Shown here: positions 17,215 through 25,722 of the stretch, piece by piece
Layout of the letters: each line of letters begins with the position of its first letter
How positions within the stretch are numbered: position 1 is the stretch's first letter
Source of the DNA: Sorangium cellulosum
Lineage (GTDB): Bacteria; Myxococcota_A; Polyangia; Polyangiales; Polyangiaceae
Assembly (NCBI RefSeq): GCF_002950945.1
Contig: NZ_CP012673.1
Span: forward strand, 4,649,001 to 4,713,000
Reading direction: 5' to 3'
Length of the DNA stretch: 64,000 nt
The notes under the pieces: model-generated
Seen by the model: only the letters and a program-made list of their open reading frames with translations
Told to the model about the DNA's origin: nothing
The model's database searches: none
Made by a program: the position numbers and the translations under genes

Positions 17215-18207
17215 TCATCGACCGCGCGGGGCCGAGCGGATCAGGACCTGCTGCATGACGATGAAGCCCAGGAGCAGCAGCCCGATGGTGATGTGGTGCC
17301 AGGGGGACGGCAGCCGCCCGTCCAGGTTGAGCACCGCCCGCACGATGCCCGTGATCATCACGCCCATCAGGGTACCGACGACGCTGCCGACGCCGCCGGT
17401 CAGCAGCGTGCCACCGATGACGACCGAGGCGATGGCCTCGAGCTCCAGGCCGGCGCCGATGTTCGGCTTCCCGGCGCTGTCGATCAGCGCCGTCGCGATC
17501 CCGCCGAGGCCCGCGCACAGGCCGCTCAGCGCATACAGACACACGGTCGTGACGCCGAGCGGCACGCCCATGAGCAGAGCGGCCTGCCTGTCCCCGCCGA
17601 TGGCCAGGACGTTCCGACCGAAGCTCGTGCTCCTTTGCAGGATCACCCCGACCACGAGGACGCTCAGGAACAGCAGGGCCGTCGCGGCGACCCAGGTCCG
17701 ACCGAGGCCCGGGATCAGCAGCGCGAAGCCGAGCTCATCGACGATCCAGTCGAACGTGGGATGATCGATGCTGACGGGCTGCATGCTGACGACGAACGCC
17801 AGCCCGCGCGCGAAGAACATGCCCGCCAGCGTAACCAGGAACGGGGGCAAAGAAAACTCGTGGATCAGGCACCCCGTCACGGCGCCGAACAGGAGCGACA
17901 CCGCGAGGCCGACACAGAAAGCCAGAAGCGGATGGTAGCCGCCTGCCACCAGCGTGCCCACGAGGACCGTCGTGAGCGCGACGACGGATCCAACCGAGAG
18001 ATCGATGCCCCCCGACAGGATGACGAAGGTCATCCCCACCGCGCAGATGCCCATCGCCGCGTTGCCCTTGATCAGATCGATCAAGAAACGCAGGCTGCGC
18101 GTCGAATCGTAGAACGCCAGCGCGCCCGAGTAGAGCGCCAGCAGGAGAACCGCGGTCACGACGAGCGGCAGGTGCCGCCGATCCCAGCTGCGCAATGTTA
18201 TCGCCAT
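17215..18207 (-). CDS. Sugar ABC transporter permease, YjfF-like
   Basis: A 330-residue inner-membrane permease of the RbsC/AraH class with about 9-10 hydrophobic segments. The signatures GMTFVILSGGIDLSVGSVVAL (near residue 60) and LEAIASVVIGGTLLTGGVGSV (near residue 265) are those of carbohydrate uptake permeases. From memory, its detailed sequence resembles E. coli YjfF more than RbsC (for example LAGMFFARGLAFVVS). It forms a heterodimer with the YtfT-like permease encoded just upstream, whose frame it overlaps by 10 bp. The start at ATG 18207 was chosen over longer upstream frames that have no homology. Confidence 0.88.
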   Translation of the reverse strand: MAITLRSWDRRHLPLVVTAVLLLALYSGALAFYDSTRSLRFLIDLIKGNAAMGICAVGMTFVILSGGIDLSVGSVVALTTVLVGTLVAGGYHPLLAFCVGLAVSLLFGAVTGCLIHEFSLPPFLVTLAGMFFARGLAFVVSMQPVSIDHPTFDWIVDELGFALLIPGLGRTWVAATALLFLSVLVVGVILQRSTSFGRNVLAIGGDRQAALLMGVPLGVTTVCLYALSGLCAGLGGIATALIDSAGKPNIGAGLELEAIASVVIGGTLLTGGVGSVVGTLMGVMITGIVRAVLNLDGRLPSPWHHITIGLLLLGFIVMQQVLIRSAPRGR

Positions 18208-19280
18208 CGCTTGACCCCGAACAGCGAGACGAGCCGCCGTCGCGGCTCCTCGGAAATCAACAGGCAGCTCATCAGCATCACGACGGCCTTGGGCATCGGC
18301 TCGATCTCCGAGGGGACGTGCTGGCTGTACATCGTGATGGAGAGCGTCTGGATCAACAGGGCGCCTACCAGCGTGCCGCCCAGGTGGAAGCGCCCGCCGG
18401 TCAGCGCCGTGCCGCCGATCACCACGGCGAAGATGGCGTCGAGCTCCCGCAGGCGGCCCACGCGGTCGGGGTCGGCCGTGGAGATGTACGACGCGGCCAC
18501 GAGCCCGGCGATGCCGGCGCACAGGCCAGAGAAGGCGTAGATCCAGAGCTTGATGCGGCGGTCACCCACGCCTGCCAGGCGGCTGGCCCGCTCGTTGTCG
18601 CCGATCGCCGAAACGAACAGGCCGAGCGCCGTCCTCCGGGTGAGCAGCGCGGCGACGACGAAGACGACGGCCACGAGCACCATGGAGAACGGCAAGCCGC
18701 CCAGGTGACCGTTGCCGATGAACGCGAACGTCGCATCCACGTGCGTCACGGGCTGCGCGTGTGTGATGAGCATGGCGACGCCGCGGACGGCGACCATGCT
18801 GATCAACGTCACGATGATGGGCTGGATGTCCAGCAGCGTGATGAGCGCGCCGTTGAGCGCGCCCACGCTGCCCGCGACGACCAGGGACAAAAGCGCCGCC
18901 AAGAGCGGCGGGTAGTGGAGATCCTTCATCAGCATCACGCAGACGGCGCCAGACAGCGCCATCACCGAGCTGACCGACAGATCGATGCCCCTGACGGCGA
19001 TCACCAGGGTCATGCCGATGGCGAGGAGCATCACCTCCGAGCCCTGGTTGAGCAGGTTGATGGGTGTTCCATAGTACGCCCCGTCGCGCTCGACGATCGA
19101 GAAGAAGTTCTTCGACAGGACGAAGTTGAACACGAGGAGCGCCAGCAGGCCGAGCAGGGGCCAGGCTTCGCGGCGCCTCTGCCTGAGCAGCAGGGCGCCG
19201 GCGCCGCCGGCGAGGAGGAGGATCCCGATGCCCGTGAGGCTCGCGTTGGTGCGCAGCGCTTCAGAGACCTTCTCGAGCAT
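18198..19280 (-). CDS. Sugar ABC transporter permease, YtfT-like
   Basis: A 360-residue polytopic permease. Hallmarks are LAIGMTLVIAVRGIDLSVSSVMALSG (conserved GIDLSVG-type loop) and LDAIFAVVIGGTALTGGRFHLGG. The N-terminus carries an extra helix before the conserved VERDGAYYGTPINLLNQ segment, as in YtfT. It overlaps both the ATPase gene upstream and the second permease downstream by 10-20 bp, typical of a coupled operon. With the ATPase and binding protein it would import a furanose or pentose-like sugar. Galactofuranose is the known ligand of the E. coli system, and the ligand here is inference only. Confidence 0.88.
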   Translation of the reverse strand: MLEKVSEALRTNASLTGIGILLLAGGAGALLLRQRRREAWPLLGLLALLVFNFVLSKNFFSIVERDGAYYGTPINLLNQGSEVMLLAIGMTLVIAVRGIDLSVSSVMALSGAVCVMLMKDLHYPPLLAALLSLVVAGSVGALNGALITLLDIQPIIVTLISMVAVRGVAMLITHAQPVTHVDATFAFIGNGHLGGLPFSMVLVAVVFVVAALLTRRTALGLFVSAIGDNERASRLAGVGDRRIKLWIYAFSGLCAGIAGLVAASYISTADPDRVGRLRELDAIFAVVIGGTALTGGRFHLGGTLVGALLIQTLSITMYSQHVPSEIEPMPKAVVMLMSCLLISEEPRRRLVSLFGVKRWR

Positions 19281-20841
19281 CGGGCGGCGCCTCCTCGTGC
19301 CTGGCGATGGCCTGGATGATCGACGCAGGAGTCACCGACTCTCCCGCGAGCTCGCTCTGCTGCTTGCGGTCTCTCAAGACCACCACCCTGGTACAGTTGC
19401 GCTCGAGCTCCTCGAGCTCCGAGGAGATCAGCAGCGTGGCGACCCCCTTCTCGCTGAGCGACCTCACGAGCCCCTCGATCTCCAGCTTGGCGCCGATGTC
19501 CACGCCGCGCGTGGGCTCGTCGAGGAGCATCACGCGGGGCTGCATGGCCATCCAGCGCGCCAGGAGCACCTTCTGCTGATTGCCGCCCGACAGCAGCTTG
19601 ATGGGCGTCTCCGGGGACGGCGTCTTGATGCTCAGGGCCTTGATGTAGTGCTGGACCAGGCGATCCTGCTCGTGGCGCGGGAGCACACGCAGCGCGCCCC
19701 GGGAGGCCTGCAAGGCCAGGATGAGGTTCTCTCGCACCGAGAGGTTCGGGACGATGCCATCCACCTTGCGGTCTTCCGAGCAGTACGAGAGCCCCGCCCG
19801 GATCGCGTCCCGCGGCGTCCTGAGCTCGATCTCGCGGCGGTCCACCATGAGCTCACCGCGATCGGCGGGCTCGATCCCGAACAGCATCCTGGCGGTCTCG
19901 CTTCGACCGGAGCCGAGCAGCCCCGCCAGGCCCACCACCTCGCCGGGGCCCAGCGCGAGATCGATCGGCCCGACCACGCCCTTTCGCTCGAGGCCGCGCG
20001 CGGCGAGCACCGGCTCCGCGGAGCTCGCCTCCCCGAGGCGGTCAGCGCTGCGCAGCGTGGGCCTCTCCGGTGCGCCGAGCTTCACGCCCAGCATCGCCTG
20101 GACGAGCGAAAGGCGAGGCAGCTCGCTGGTCGCGTGCTGCCCGACCAGGCAGCCGTTCCTGAGCACCGTGATCCGATCGCTGACGGCGTAGACCTGATCC
20201 AGGAAGTGGGTCACGAAGAGTATCGCCAGCCCCTGCGCCTTGAGCTTCTTCATCACGTCGAACAGCCGGTGGGTCTCCGCTTCATCCAGGCTGGACGTGG
20301 GTTCATCCAGGATCAGGATCCGGGCATCCACCGCGAGCGCGCGGGCGATGGCCACCATCTGCTGGAGCGCCGTGGGCAGCGATGCGACCGCGCGCGTCAC
20401 GTCGAGGTCGAGCGCCAGGCGCGCGAGGGCCTGGCGAGCCTTCGCGCGGACGGCGCGCTGGTCGATGAGACCGAAGCGCCGCGGCTGACGGCCCAGCATG
20501 ATGTTGTCCGCGATGGAGAGGTGCGGGATCAGGCTGATCTCCTGGTGGACCGTGCTGATCCCCAGCGCCTCTGCGCGGGCGGGAGAGGTCGGCCGGATGA
20601 CCTCCCCTCCGAGGCGCAGGGTCCCGGCGTCGGGCGCATAGACGCCGGTCAGCAGCTTGATCAGCGTCGACTTGCCGGCCCCGTTCTCCCCCATCAGCGC
20701 CTGGATCTCGCCCGCGTGCGCCTCGAGGTGCACGTCATGCAGGGCGCGGACGCCAGGGAAGGACTTGCCGAGGCCCTCGACGGAGAGCAATACACTCGAA
20801 CCAGGCATGCGGCTGCTATTCCGTGGGTGAGGGCCGCTCAT
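19261..20841 (-). CDS. Sugar ABC transporter ATP-binding protein, YtfR-like (two ABC domains)
   Basis: A 526-residue cytoplasmic ATPase with two fused ABC domains, as in RbsA/MglA/YtfR. Domain 1 has Walker A GENGAGKST near residue 56, and ILILDEPTSSLDEAE as Walker B. Domain 2 has the degenerate GLLGSGRSETARMLFG, then LLSGGNQQKVLLARW as signature and MLLDEPTRGVDIGA. Both VSDRITVLRNG and SSELEELE stretches match YtfR closely. ATG 20841 opens the frame, and ATG 20808 (MPGSS) fits family N-termini equally well. Neither has a strong ribosome-binding site. Confidence 0.9.
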   Translation of the reverse strand: MSGPHPRNSSRMPGSSVLLSVEGLGKSFPGVRALHDVHLEAHAGEIQALMGENGAGKSTLIKLLTGVYAPDAGTLRLGGEVIRPTSPARAEALGISTVHQEISLIPHLSIADNIMLGRQPRRFGLIDQRAVRAKARQALARLALDLDVTRAVASLPTALQQMVAIARALAVDARILILDEPTSSLDEAETHRLFDVMKKLKAQGLAILFVTHFLDQVYAVSDRITVLRNGCLVGQHATSELPRLSLVQAMLGVKLGAPERPTLRSADRLGEASSAEPVLAARGLERKGVVGPIDLALGPGEVVGLAGLLGSGRSETARMLFGIEPADRGELMVDRREIELRTPRDAIRAGLSYCSEDRKVDGIVPNLSVRENLILALQASRGALRVLPRHEQDRLVQHYIKALSIKTPSPETPIKLLSGGNQQKVLLARWMAMQPRVMLLDEPTRGVDIGAKLEIEGLVRSLSEKGVATLLISSELEELERNCTRVVVLRDRKQQSELAGESVTPASIIQAIARHEEAPPDAREGL

Positions 20842-20905
20842 CGTGGGAGCTCATGAGAAGACGGCGTCGGCGCCGCGGCTGGAGCGTGCTGGCGCCGACG
20901 CCTGC

Positions 20906-21934
20906 TCAGTAAGGTCGTGTGTTGATGAGCGCGGCTGCCTGCTCGCGTTCGAAGAGCTTGCCGGGGACGATCGTCTGTTTCGGCACCTTCTCGCCGCGCA
21001 CGATCTTCTCGATGGTATCGAAGAGCAGGGGGCCGTGCATGGGGTTGCACTCCACCGTCGCGTTCAGCTTGCCTTGTGTCATGGCCTCAAACGCCGGCTT
21101 CACGGCGTCGACCGACACCACCAGGATATCCTGCCCGGGCTTCAATCCTGCCGCCTCGATCGCCTGGATCGCCCCGAGCGCCATGTCGTCGTTGTGAGCG
21201 TAGACGGCGTTGATCTCTCCCTTGTGGGCCGAGAGCAGCGTCTCCATCACCGCTTTGCCCTTGGTGCGCGTGAAGTCGCCGCTCTGGCTGGCGATGATCT
21301 TCATGTCCGGATGTTTCGCGATGGCCTCGGCAAAGCCGGCCTTGCGCATCGTCGCGACGTCCGCCGCGGGCGTCCCCACGAGCTCGATGATGCGCGCGTT
21401 GCCCTTCGTCCGCTCCGCGAGCCACTCGCCTGCCTGGCGCCCCTCCCAGACGAAGTCGGCGACCAGCACCGTCGTGTAAAGATCCTCCTCGGCGTCCACG
21501 CCCCGGCTCGTCAGCACGACCGGGATCCCCGCGCGTTTGGCCTCCTTCAGCGTGGGCTTCCAGCCCAGGGATTCTTGCGGCGCGATCACGAGGATATCGA
21601 CGCCCTTGGTGATGAACCCATTGACGGCGTTGACCTGGTTGTTGTGCACGTTCTGGCCGTCCGCGAAGAGCAGCTGGATGTGGCGCTTCTCCGCTTCCTC
21701 CTGGATGGACTTGCCGTGCGCGACCCTCCAGGAGCTCTCGGCGCCGGTCTGCGAGAAGCCGACCACGATCTCGGACAGCTTCTTCGGCGCCCGCGCCGCG
21801 GTGTCCGTGGCCGGCGCCGGCTTCGCGTCGGCGCGACCGGCCTCGCCCTCGCCGCGGGCGCAGCCGGCGGCCATGGGGGCTGCGGCCAGGATGGACAGGA
21901 CCGTCCTTCGTGACACCGGGTTCTGGGGATTCAT
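20906..21934 (-). CDS. Sugar-binding lipoprotein of ABC importer, YtfQ-like
   Basis: A 342-residue periplasmic binding protein (type I fold). The signal region VSRRTVLSILAAAPMAAGC combines a twin-arginine-like SRR with a lipobox (AAGC), so it is probably a lipid-anchored receptor. The mature protein starts with VVGFSQTGAESSWR and contains QSGDFTRTKGKAVMETLL and AVYAHNDDMALGAIQAIEAAG, all near-matches to YtfQ. The start at ATG 21934 follows an AGGAAGGG box. It is the first gene of the importer operon, with copy B of the 64-nt element beginning 157 bp upstream. Confidence 0.9.
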   Translation of the reverse strand: MNPQNPVSRRTVLSILAAAPMAAGCARGEGEAGRADAKPAPATDTAARAPKKLSEIVVGFSQTGAESSWRVAHGKSIQEEAEKRHIQLLFADGQNVHNNQVNAVNGFITKGVDILVIAPQESLGWKPTLKEAKRAGIPVVLTSRGVDAEEDLYTTVLVADFVWEGRQAGEWLAERTKGNARIIELVGTPAADVATMRKAGFAEAIAKHPDMKIIASQSGDFTRTKGKAVMETLLSAHKGEINAVYAHNDDMALGAIQAIEAAGLKPGQDILVVSVDAVKPAFEAMTQGKLNATVECNPMHGPLLFDTIEKIVRGEKVPKQTIVPGKLFEREQAAALINTRPY

Positions 21935-22090
21935 GCTCTTTTCCCTTCCTGCTGCCTCTCGGGCGCGGATTGCTGACCGGCTCCTGTTTTCATGTCGGAC
22001 CTCGCCCGCCGGGCTCGGGCGCGCCGCCCCTGGCGGCGGGCCGATGACGAAGGAGAGAGGAAAGACAAGCGCCAGTGGATCGCCCGCCAC

Positions 22091-22154
22091 GCAGTAGCGG
22101 CTCGCCCTCGAACCGGCTCACCACGGAGACAAATACCGTCTGAGATGAAGTTTT
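22091..22154 (-). repeat. Dispersed 63-65 nt 5'-leader element, copy B (upstream of ytfQ-like gene)
   Basis: 64 nt in the orientation of the importer operon. It has a 5' box AAAACTTCATC, an AGAC/GTCT hairpin, then the core GTGGTGAGCCGGTTCG and GGGCGAGCCGCTACTGC. TCATC can pair with GGTGA through one G-U. Downstream, at 22022-22038, a 7-bp GC hairpin with a 3-nt loop stands between the element and the ytfQ-like start, where an attenuator would be expected. Copy A is the closest relative, with similarity extending past the core. Confidence 0.75.
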
Positions 22155-22175
22155 GCAGCCGGATCGAGCTCCTGA

Positions 22176-23162
22176 CTACGTCTCCATCGGCTGCGCCGGC
22201 GGATCCGGCTCCTTCTGGAACATCCGCGCGAGGATGCGCTCGGCCGCGTCTGCCAGGAGGTCGCGCTCCATCCGGACCTCGTCGCTGAAGAACCGCGTCG
22301 CCACCCTGGCGTCGAGCGCGTGCGTGGCGAGCAGCGCGAACGCCTCCGCCTCGTCGAACGTCGCCTCGGCGATCAGCACGCGCTTTCCCGGTCCGACGCC
22401 CTCCTGATCGAAGCGGCCCTGCCAGGTCTCGCCCAGGGTGACCGAGAAGTACTGCGCCGCGACGTTCCCGGGGCGCGCCATGTGCGAGGCCGCGACCACC
22501 GCCCGCAGCCGCTCGCGCTCCTCGGGGCTCATCTGCCGCGTCCAGCCCTCGACCGTGGCGTGCATCGTCTCGATCTGGTCGCGCGCCGCGTCCTCGACGT
22601 TGGCGAGGAGGTCCTCGGTCTGCGCGCGGGCGAAGGCGGCCAGCGCCTCGGGCGCGACGCCGCCCGCCGCGGTCGCCTCGTCGAGGAGCGCGACCGACAC
22701 GTCGAGCAGCCGGCGCTGCCGCGCGAGCTGCTCCGGCGTGAAGCCGCGGTCTTCCAGGCCGGCCGCGGCCGCGGCGATGTGCTGCCGGAGCTCGGCCATC
22801 CGGCCCCGCGCGCCGCCGTCGAGCGCGCCGCGGCGGCCCGAGAGGATCGCGTGGAGGGCGAGGGGGACGTGCGCGATCGCCTTGAGCTCGTGGTAACGCC
22901 GGGTGCGCGCGGGCCCCTCGAACCGCTGGCCGCCGCGCCGCAGGATGAGGCTGTCGTCGATCTGGGCGATGATCGGCTCCATGCTCGCGAGCACGGCCTC
23001 CCGGCGCGCGGCGTAGGCGTCGAGGAAGGCCTGGTTGAGGGCGCCGAGCGGGTCGGCAGGGTCCAGCGCGACGTTCGCGGCGACGCCCTGCGGCGGGGCC
23101 GAGGGCTGCGGCGGGGGCTGCGGCGCGGCCTCCGGGGGCTCCTGTGCGGCGTTCTGGGTCAC
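22176..23162 (-). CDS. Hypothetical protein, helical, Pro-rich N-terminus
   Basis: A 328-residue protein of unknown family. The start is GTG 23162, with AGGAG 7 nt upstream; no other start in the frame has such a site. Residues 1-30 are Pro/Gln/Ala-rich. The rest is Arg/Glu/Ala-rich and mostly helical, with a short motif YFSVTLGETWQGRFDQEGVG near residue 255. No membrane segment or signal peptide is evident, so it is probably cytoplasmic. It follows the RidA-like gene by 14 bp and is the last gene of the polysaccharide operon. Confidence 0.7.
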   Translation of the reverse strand: MTQNAAQEPPEAAPQPPPQPSAPPQGVAANVALDPADPLGALNQAFLDAYAARREAVLASMEPIIAQIDDSLILRRGGQRFEGPARTRRYHELKAIAHVPLALHAILSGRRGALDGGARGRMAELRQHIAAAAAGLEDRGFTPEQLARQRRLLDVSVALLDEATAAGGVAPEALAAFARAQTEDLLANVEDAARDQIETMHATVEGWTRQMSPEERERLRAVVAASHMARPGNVAAQYFSVTLGETWQGRFDQEGVGPGKRVLIAEATFDEAEAFALLATHALDARVATRFFSDEVRMERDLLADAAERILARMFQKEPDPPAQPMET

Positions 23163-23176
23163 CGGCGCGCTCCTGC

Positions 23177-23656
23177 CTAACACCCCGCGGCCCGCGGCGC
23201 GGCGCCCGGGGTGGCCTGGGTGGCGCCCGCGGGCGCCTCCGCCGCGCCGGCGGCGCGCGCCTCGGCCTCGACCGGTGGCGCCACGGCCTCGGCCTCGATC
23301 TCGATCAGCATCGCCGGATCGATGAGCCGCGCGACCTCCACCATCGTCGTCGCCGGCGGGTGGTCGCGGAAGAACGCCTGGTGTGCCCGGCCGAACTCCT
23401 CCCAGCGGTCGATGGCGGTGACGAACATCCGGGTGCGCACGATCGCGCGGCGGTCCGCGCCCAGCTTGCGGAGCGCCGCCTCGATGATCTCCAGGCACCG
23501 CGCCGCCTGGGCCTCGCCGTCGCCCGGCGCGTGGACGCCGCCCTCCGGCGTGACCGGCACCGTCCCGGAGACATAGATGTGGCTGCCCGCCCGGACCGCG
23601 CGGCAGTAGCCGGCCCTCGTCTCCCACGGCGCCCCGGAGAATGTGCGCTCGAACAT
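23177..23656 (-). CDS. RidA/YjgF-family protein
   Basis: A 159-residue protein with a RidA-type core (residues 1-120) and an Ala/Pro/Glu-rich tail of about 35 residues ending in Cys. Family features are RAGSHIYVSGTVPV, ALRKLGADRRAIVRTRMFVTAID and the C-terminal ATTMVEVARLIDPAMLIEIEAEAVA. The usual Arg of deaminases (near R105 of RidA) is not evident: the equivalent strand reads TTMVEVARLIDP. Imine deaminase activity is therefore uncertain. Two degenerate partial copies of this gene lie at 33662 and 35812. Confidence 0.85.
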   Translation of the reverse strand: MFERTFSGAPWETRAGYCRAVRAGSHIYVSGTVPVTPEGGVHAPGDGEAQAARCLEIIEAALRKLGADRRAIVRTRMFVTAIDRWEEFGRAHQAFFRDHPPATTMVEVARLIDPAMLIEIEAEAVAPPVEAEARAAGAAEAPAGATQATPGAAPRAAGC

Positions 23657-23719
23657 GCGCGCACCCTACCAGAACGCGGGCCACCGGGGACGCGCGGCAG
23701 CGCGCCGTGGGGCGGGGCT

Positions 23720-24658
23720 TCACAGGGGCGCGAGCGAGGCGGCGACGCCGACGGAGAGGGGCGTGCGGGGACGCCAGCCGGCGGCGGCGCGGAAGCGGCT
23801 GGGATCGCCGACCAGCCACGGGGGCTCGTCGGGGCGCGGACGACGGGCGCCGAAGTCGAGGAGGGACTCCGGCGCGCCGAGCTGCCGAGCGACCTCGAGG
23901 CAGACCTCGCGCACGCTCGTGGGGCGCCCCGAGCAGACGTTGTAGGCCGCGCCGAGATCGAGCCCCGCGGTCGTCGCGCCCAGGAGGAGCGCCTCCACGA
24001 CGTCGTCCACGAAGGTGAGATCGCGCAGCTGCGTGCCGGGGGTGAGGTCGACGCGCTCCCGTGCGCGGAGCCGCGCCGCGAGGTACGGGATGAGGCGATG
24101 GGCGGCCTCGCCAGGGCCGTAGACGCCGAAGAGGCGGAGCGTCACGAGCGGCACCGACAGGGCCCGCGCCACGGCGCGCCCGTAGTCGTGGGCGGCGGCC
24201 TTGGCGGCGCCGTAGAGGTCCGAGGGGGCGCGCGGCGCGCCCTCGTCGACGAGCTGCCCCTCGGGGACCGCGCCGTACTCCGCGCAGGAGCCCGTGAAGA
24301 CGACCCTCGCCCCGCCCCAGCGGGCGGCGGCCTCCAGCGTCGCGACGAGGGCCCCGACGTTGCCCTCGAGCAGCGCGCTCGGCGCGCGCTCGCCCGGGTT
24401 CACCCCGGCCGACGCCAGGTGGAAGACCACGTCGGGCGGCACGTCGCCGACCGCATCGACGAGCGCGTCCCGCGTCAGGCGCTCGAGCGGGAGCCGCCGG
24501 AGGCGCTCGTCCGGCGGCAGGCGCCAGAGGCGCGCCCAGCCCGTCGACCCCGCGGGCCCCGCCGCGACGACGGCGCACCCGTCAGCGAGGAGCCGCTGGA
24601 CGAGCGCCGAGCCGATGAACCCGGTCGCGCCCGTGACGACCGCCGTGCCCCGCCTCAC
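23720..24658 (-). CDS. NAD-dependent sugar epimerase/reductase (extended SDR)
   Basis: A 312-residue protein with TGATGFIGSALVQRLL (dinucleotide binding) at the N-terminus and catalytic SCAEYG...YGAAKAAAHDYG (Tyr-Lys) near residue 150. It starts at GTG 24658 inside the rfbG stop (GTGA junction), so it is coupled to CDP-glucose dehydratase. In known pathways the enzyme after RfbG acts on CDP-4-keto-6-deoxyglucose, as an epimerase, reductase or dehydratase partner. That is therefore its most likely substrate. No dedicated E1/E3 dideoxysugar enzymes are present, so a CDP-6-deoxyhexose is more likely than a 3,6-dideoxy sugar. Confidence 0.85.
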   Translation of the reverse strand: MRRGTAVVTGATGFIGSALVQRLLADGCAVVAAGPAGSTGWARLWRLPPDERLRRLPLERLTRDALVDAVGDVPPDVVFHLASAGVNPGERAPSALLEGNVGALVATLEAAARWGGARVVFTGSCAEYGAVPEGQLVDEGAPRAPSDLYGAAKAAAHDYGRAVARALSVPLVTLRLFGVYGPGEAAHRLIPYLAARLRARERVDLTPGTQLRDLTFVDDVVEALLLGATTAGLDLGAAYNVCSGRPTSVREVCLEVARQLGAPESLLDFGARRPRPDEPPWLVGDPSRFRAAAGWRPRTPLSVGVAASLAPL

Positions 24659-25722
24659 GTGAGCCCCGCGGCGAGCCGGATCTGCTCCTCGACGAGAGGT
24701 CGCGCGCGCCCGCGCTCCTCGAGGTAACGCGCGTACCACGCGCTCGTGAGCTGGATGGCGCGATCGGTGTCGAGGAGCGGGCGCCAGCCGAGCCGGGACC
24801 TCGCCTTGCTGCAGTCGAGCCGCAACGTGCCCGCCTCGTGGAGCTGCTCGCCGCCCGAGGGCTCGGCGAGCTCGAGCGAGCCCCGCCCGAGCTCGCGGAC
24901 GATGGCCTCCGCGAGGCGGTGCACCGTCCGTGGCTCGGCGTCGTCCGGGCCGAAGTTCCAGGCGCCGCTGTACCGCACCGGATCGCCCCAGAGCCGGCGC
25001 GCGAGCAGGAGGTACCCCGAGAGCGGATCGAGGACGTGCTGCCAGGGGCGCACGGCGCGCGGGTGCCGGATGTGCACGGGCTTGCCCGCGACGACGCTCC
25101 GGACGATGTCCGGCACGATGCGGTCCTCCGCCCAGTCCCCCCCGCCGATGACGTTCCCGGCGCGCGCGGTCGCGAGCGCCACGTCGCGCCCGTAGAACGA
25201 CTGCCGGTAGGCCGCTGCGACGAGCTCGGCGCAGGCCTTGCTCGCGCTGTACGTGTCGTGGCCGCCGAGGGCGTCGGTCTCGCGGTAGCCCCAGACCCAC
25301 TCGTTGTTCTCGTAACATTTGTCCGTCGTCACCACGAGGACGACCCGGACCGACGGGAGCCGCCGCGCCGCCTCGAGCACGTGCGCCGTCCCGAGGACGT
25401 TCGTCGAGAAGGTCTCCAGCGGCCTTGCGTACGACCTCCGGACGAGCGCCTGCGCCGCGAGGTGCAGCACGATCTCCGGCCGAGCCTCGGTCATTGCCCG
25501 CGCGAGGTGCCCCTCGTCGCAGACGTCGCCGAAGATCGAGGTGACGCCGTCGTCGATGCGCGCGTCGGCGAAGAGGCTCGGCGCGCCCTCCGGCGGCAGA
25601 GAGTACCCGGTGACCTGCGCGCCGAGCAGGCGCAGCCAGGCGGTGAGCCAGGAGCCCTTGAACCCCGTGTGCCCGGTGACGAACACGCGGCGGCCCGCGT
25701 AGAAGTCGAGGTGCTCGCTCAT
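24655..25722 (-). CDS. rfbG: CDP-glucose 4,6-dehydratase
   Basis: A 355-residue SDR enzyme converting CDP-D-glucose to CDP-4-keto-6-deoxy-D-glucose. Diagnostic stretches are FVTGHTGFKGSWLTAWL at the N-terminus, VVTTDKCYENNEWVWGYRE near residue 125, and catalytic YSASKACAEL. DWAEDRIVPDIVRS is also typical of RfbG rather than RmlB. The start at ATG 25722 overlaps the rfbF stop by 4 bp. It works in sequence with RfbF (upstream) and the following SDR, feeding a deoxysugar to the glycosyltransferase of this operon. Confidence 0.95.
   Translation of the reverse strand: MSEHLDFYAGRRVFVTGHTGFKGSWLTAWLRLLGAQVTGYSLPPEGAPSLFADARIDDGVTSIFGDVCDEGHLARAMTEARPEIVLHLAAQALVRRSYARPLETFSTNVLGTAHVLEAARRLPSVRVVLVVTTDKCYENNEWVWGYRETDALGGHDTYSASKACAELVAAAYRQSFYGRDVALATARAGNVIGGGDWAEDRIVPDIVRSVVAGKPVHIRHPRAVRPWQHVLDPLSGYLLLARRLWGDPVRYSGAWNFGPDDAEPRTVHRLAEAIVRELGRGSLELAEPSGGEQLHEAGTLRLDCSKARSRLGWRPLLDTDRAIQLTSAWYARYLEERGRARPLVEEQIRLAAGLT

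Noticed and set aside
22091..22154. Cobalamin riboswitch
   Set aside because: The AGCCGGT and CCGCTACTG strings recall parts of that aptamer, but the rest of the conserved core is missing and the genes have no link to B12.
22091..22154. c-di-GMP (GEMM) riboswitch
   Set aside because: The conserved GCAAAG-type segments of the aptamer are absent from all four copies.
23177..23656. RidA-like protein as a confirmed imine deaminase
   Set aside because: The expected active-site Arg region is not evident, so only family membership is claimed.
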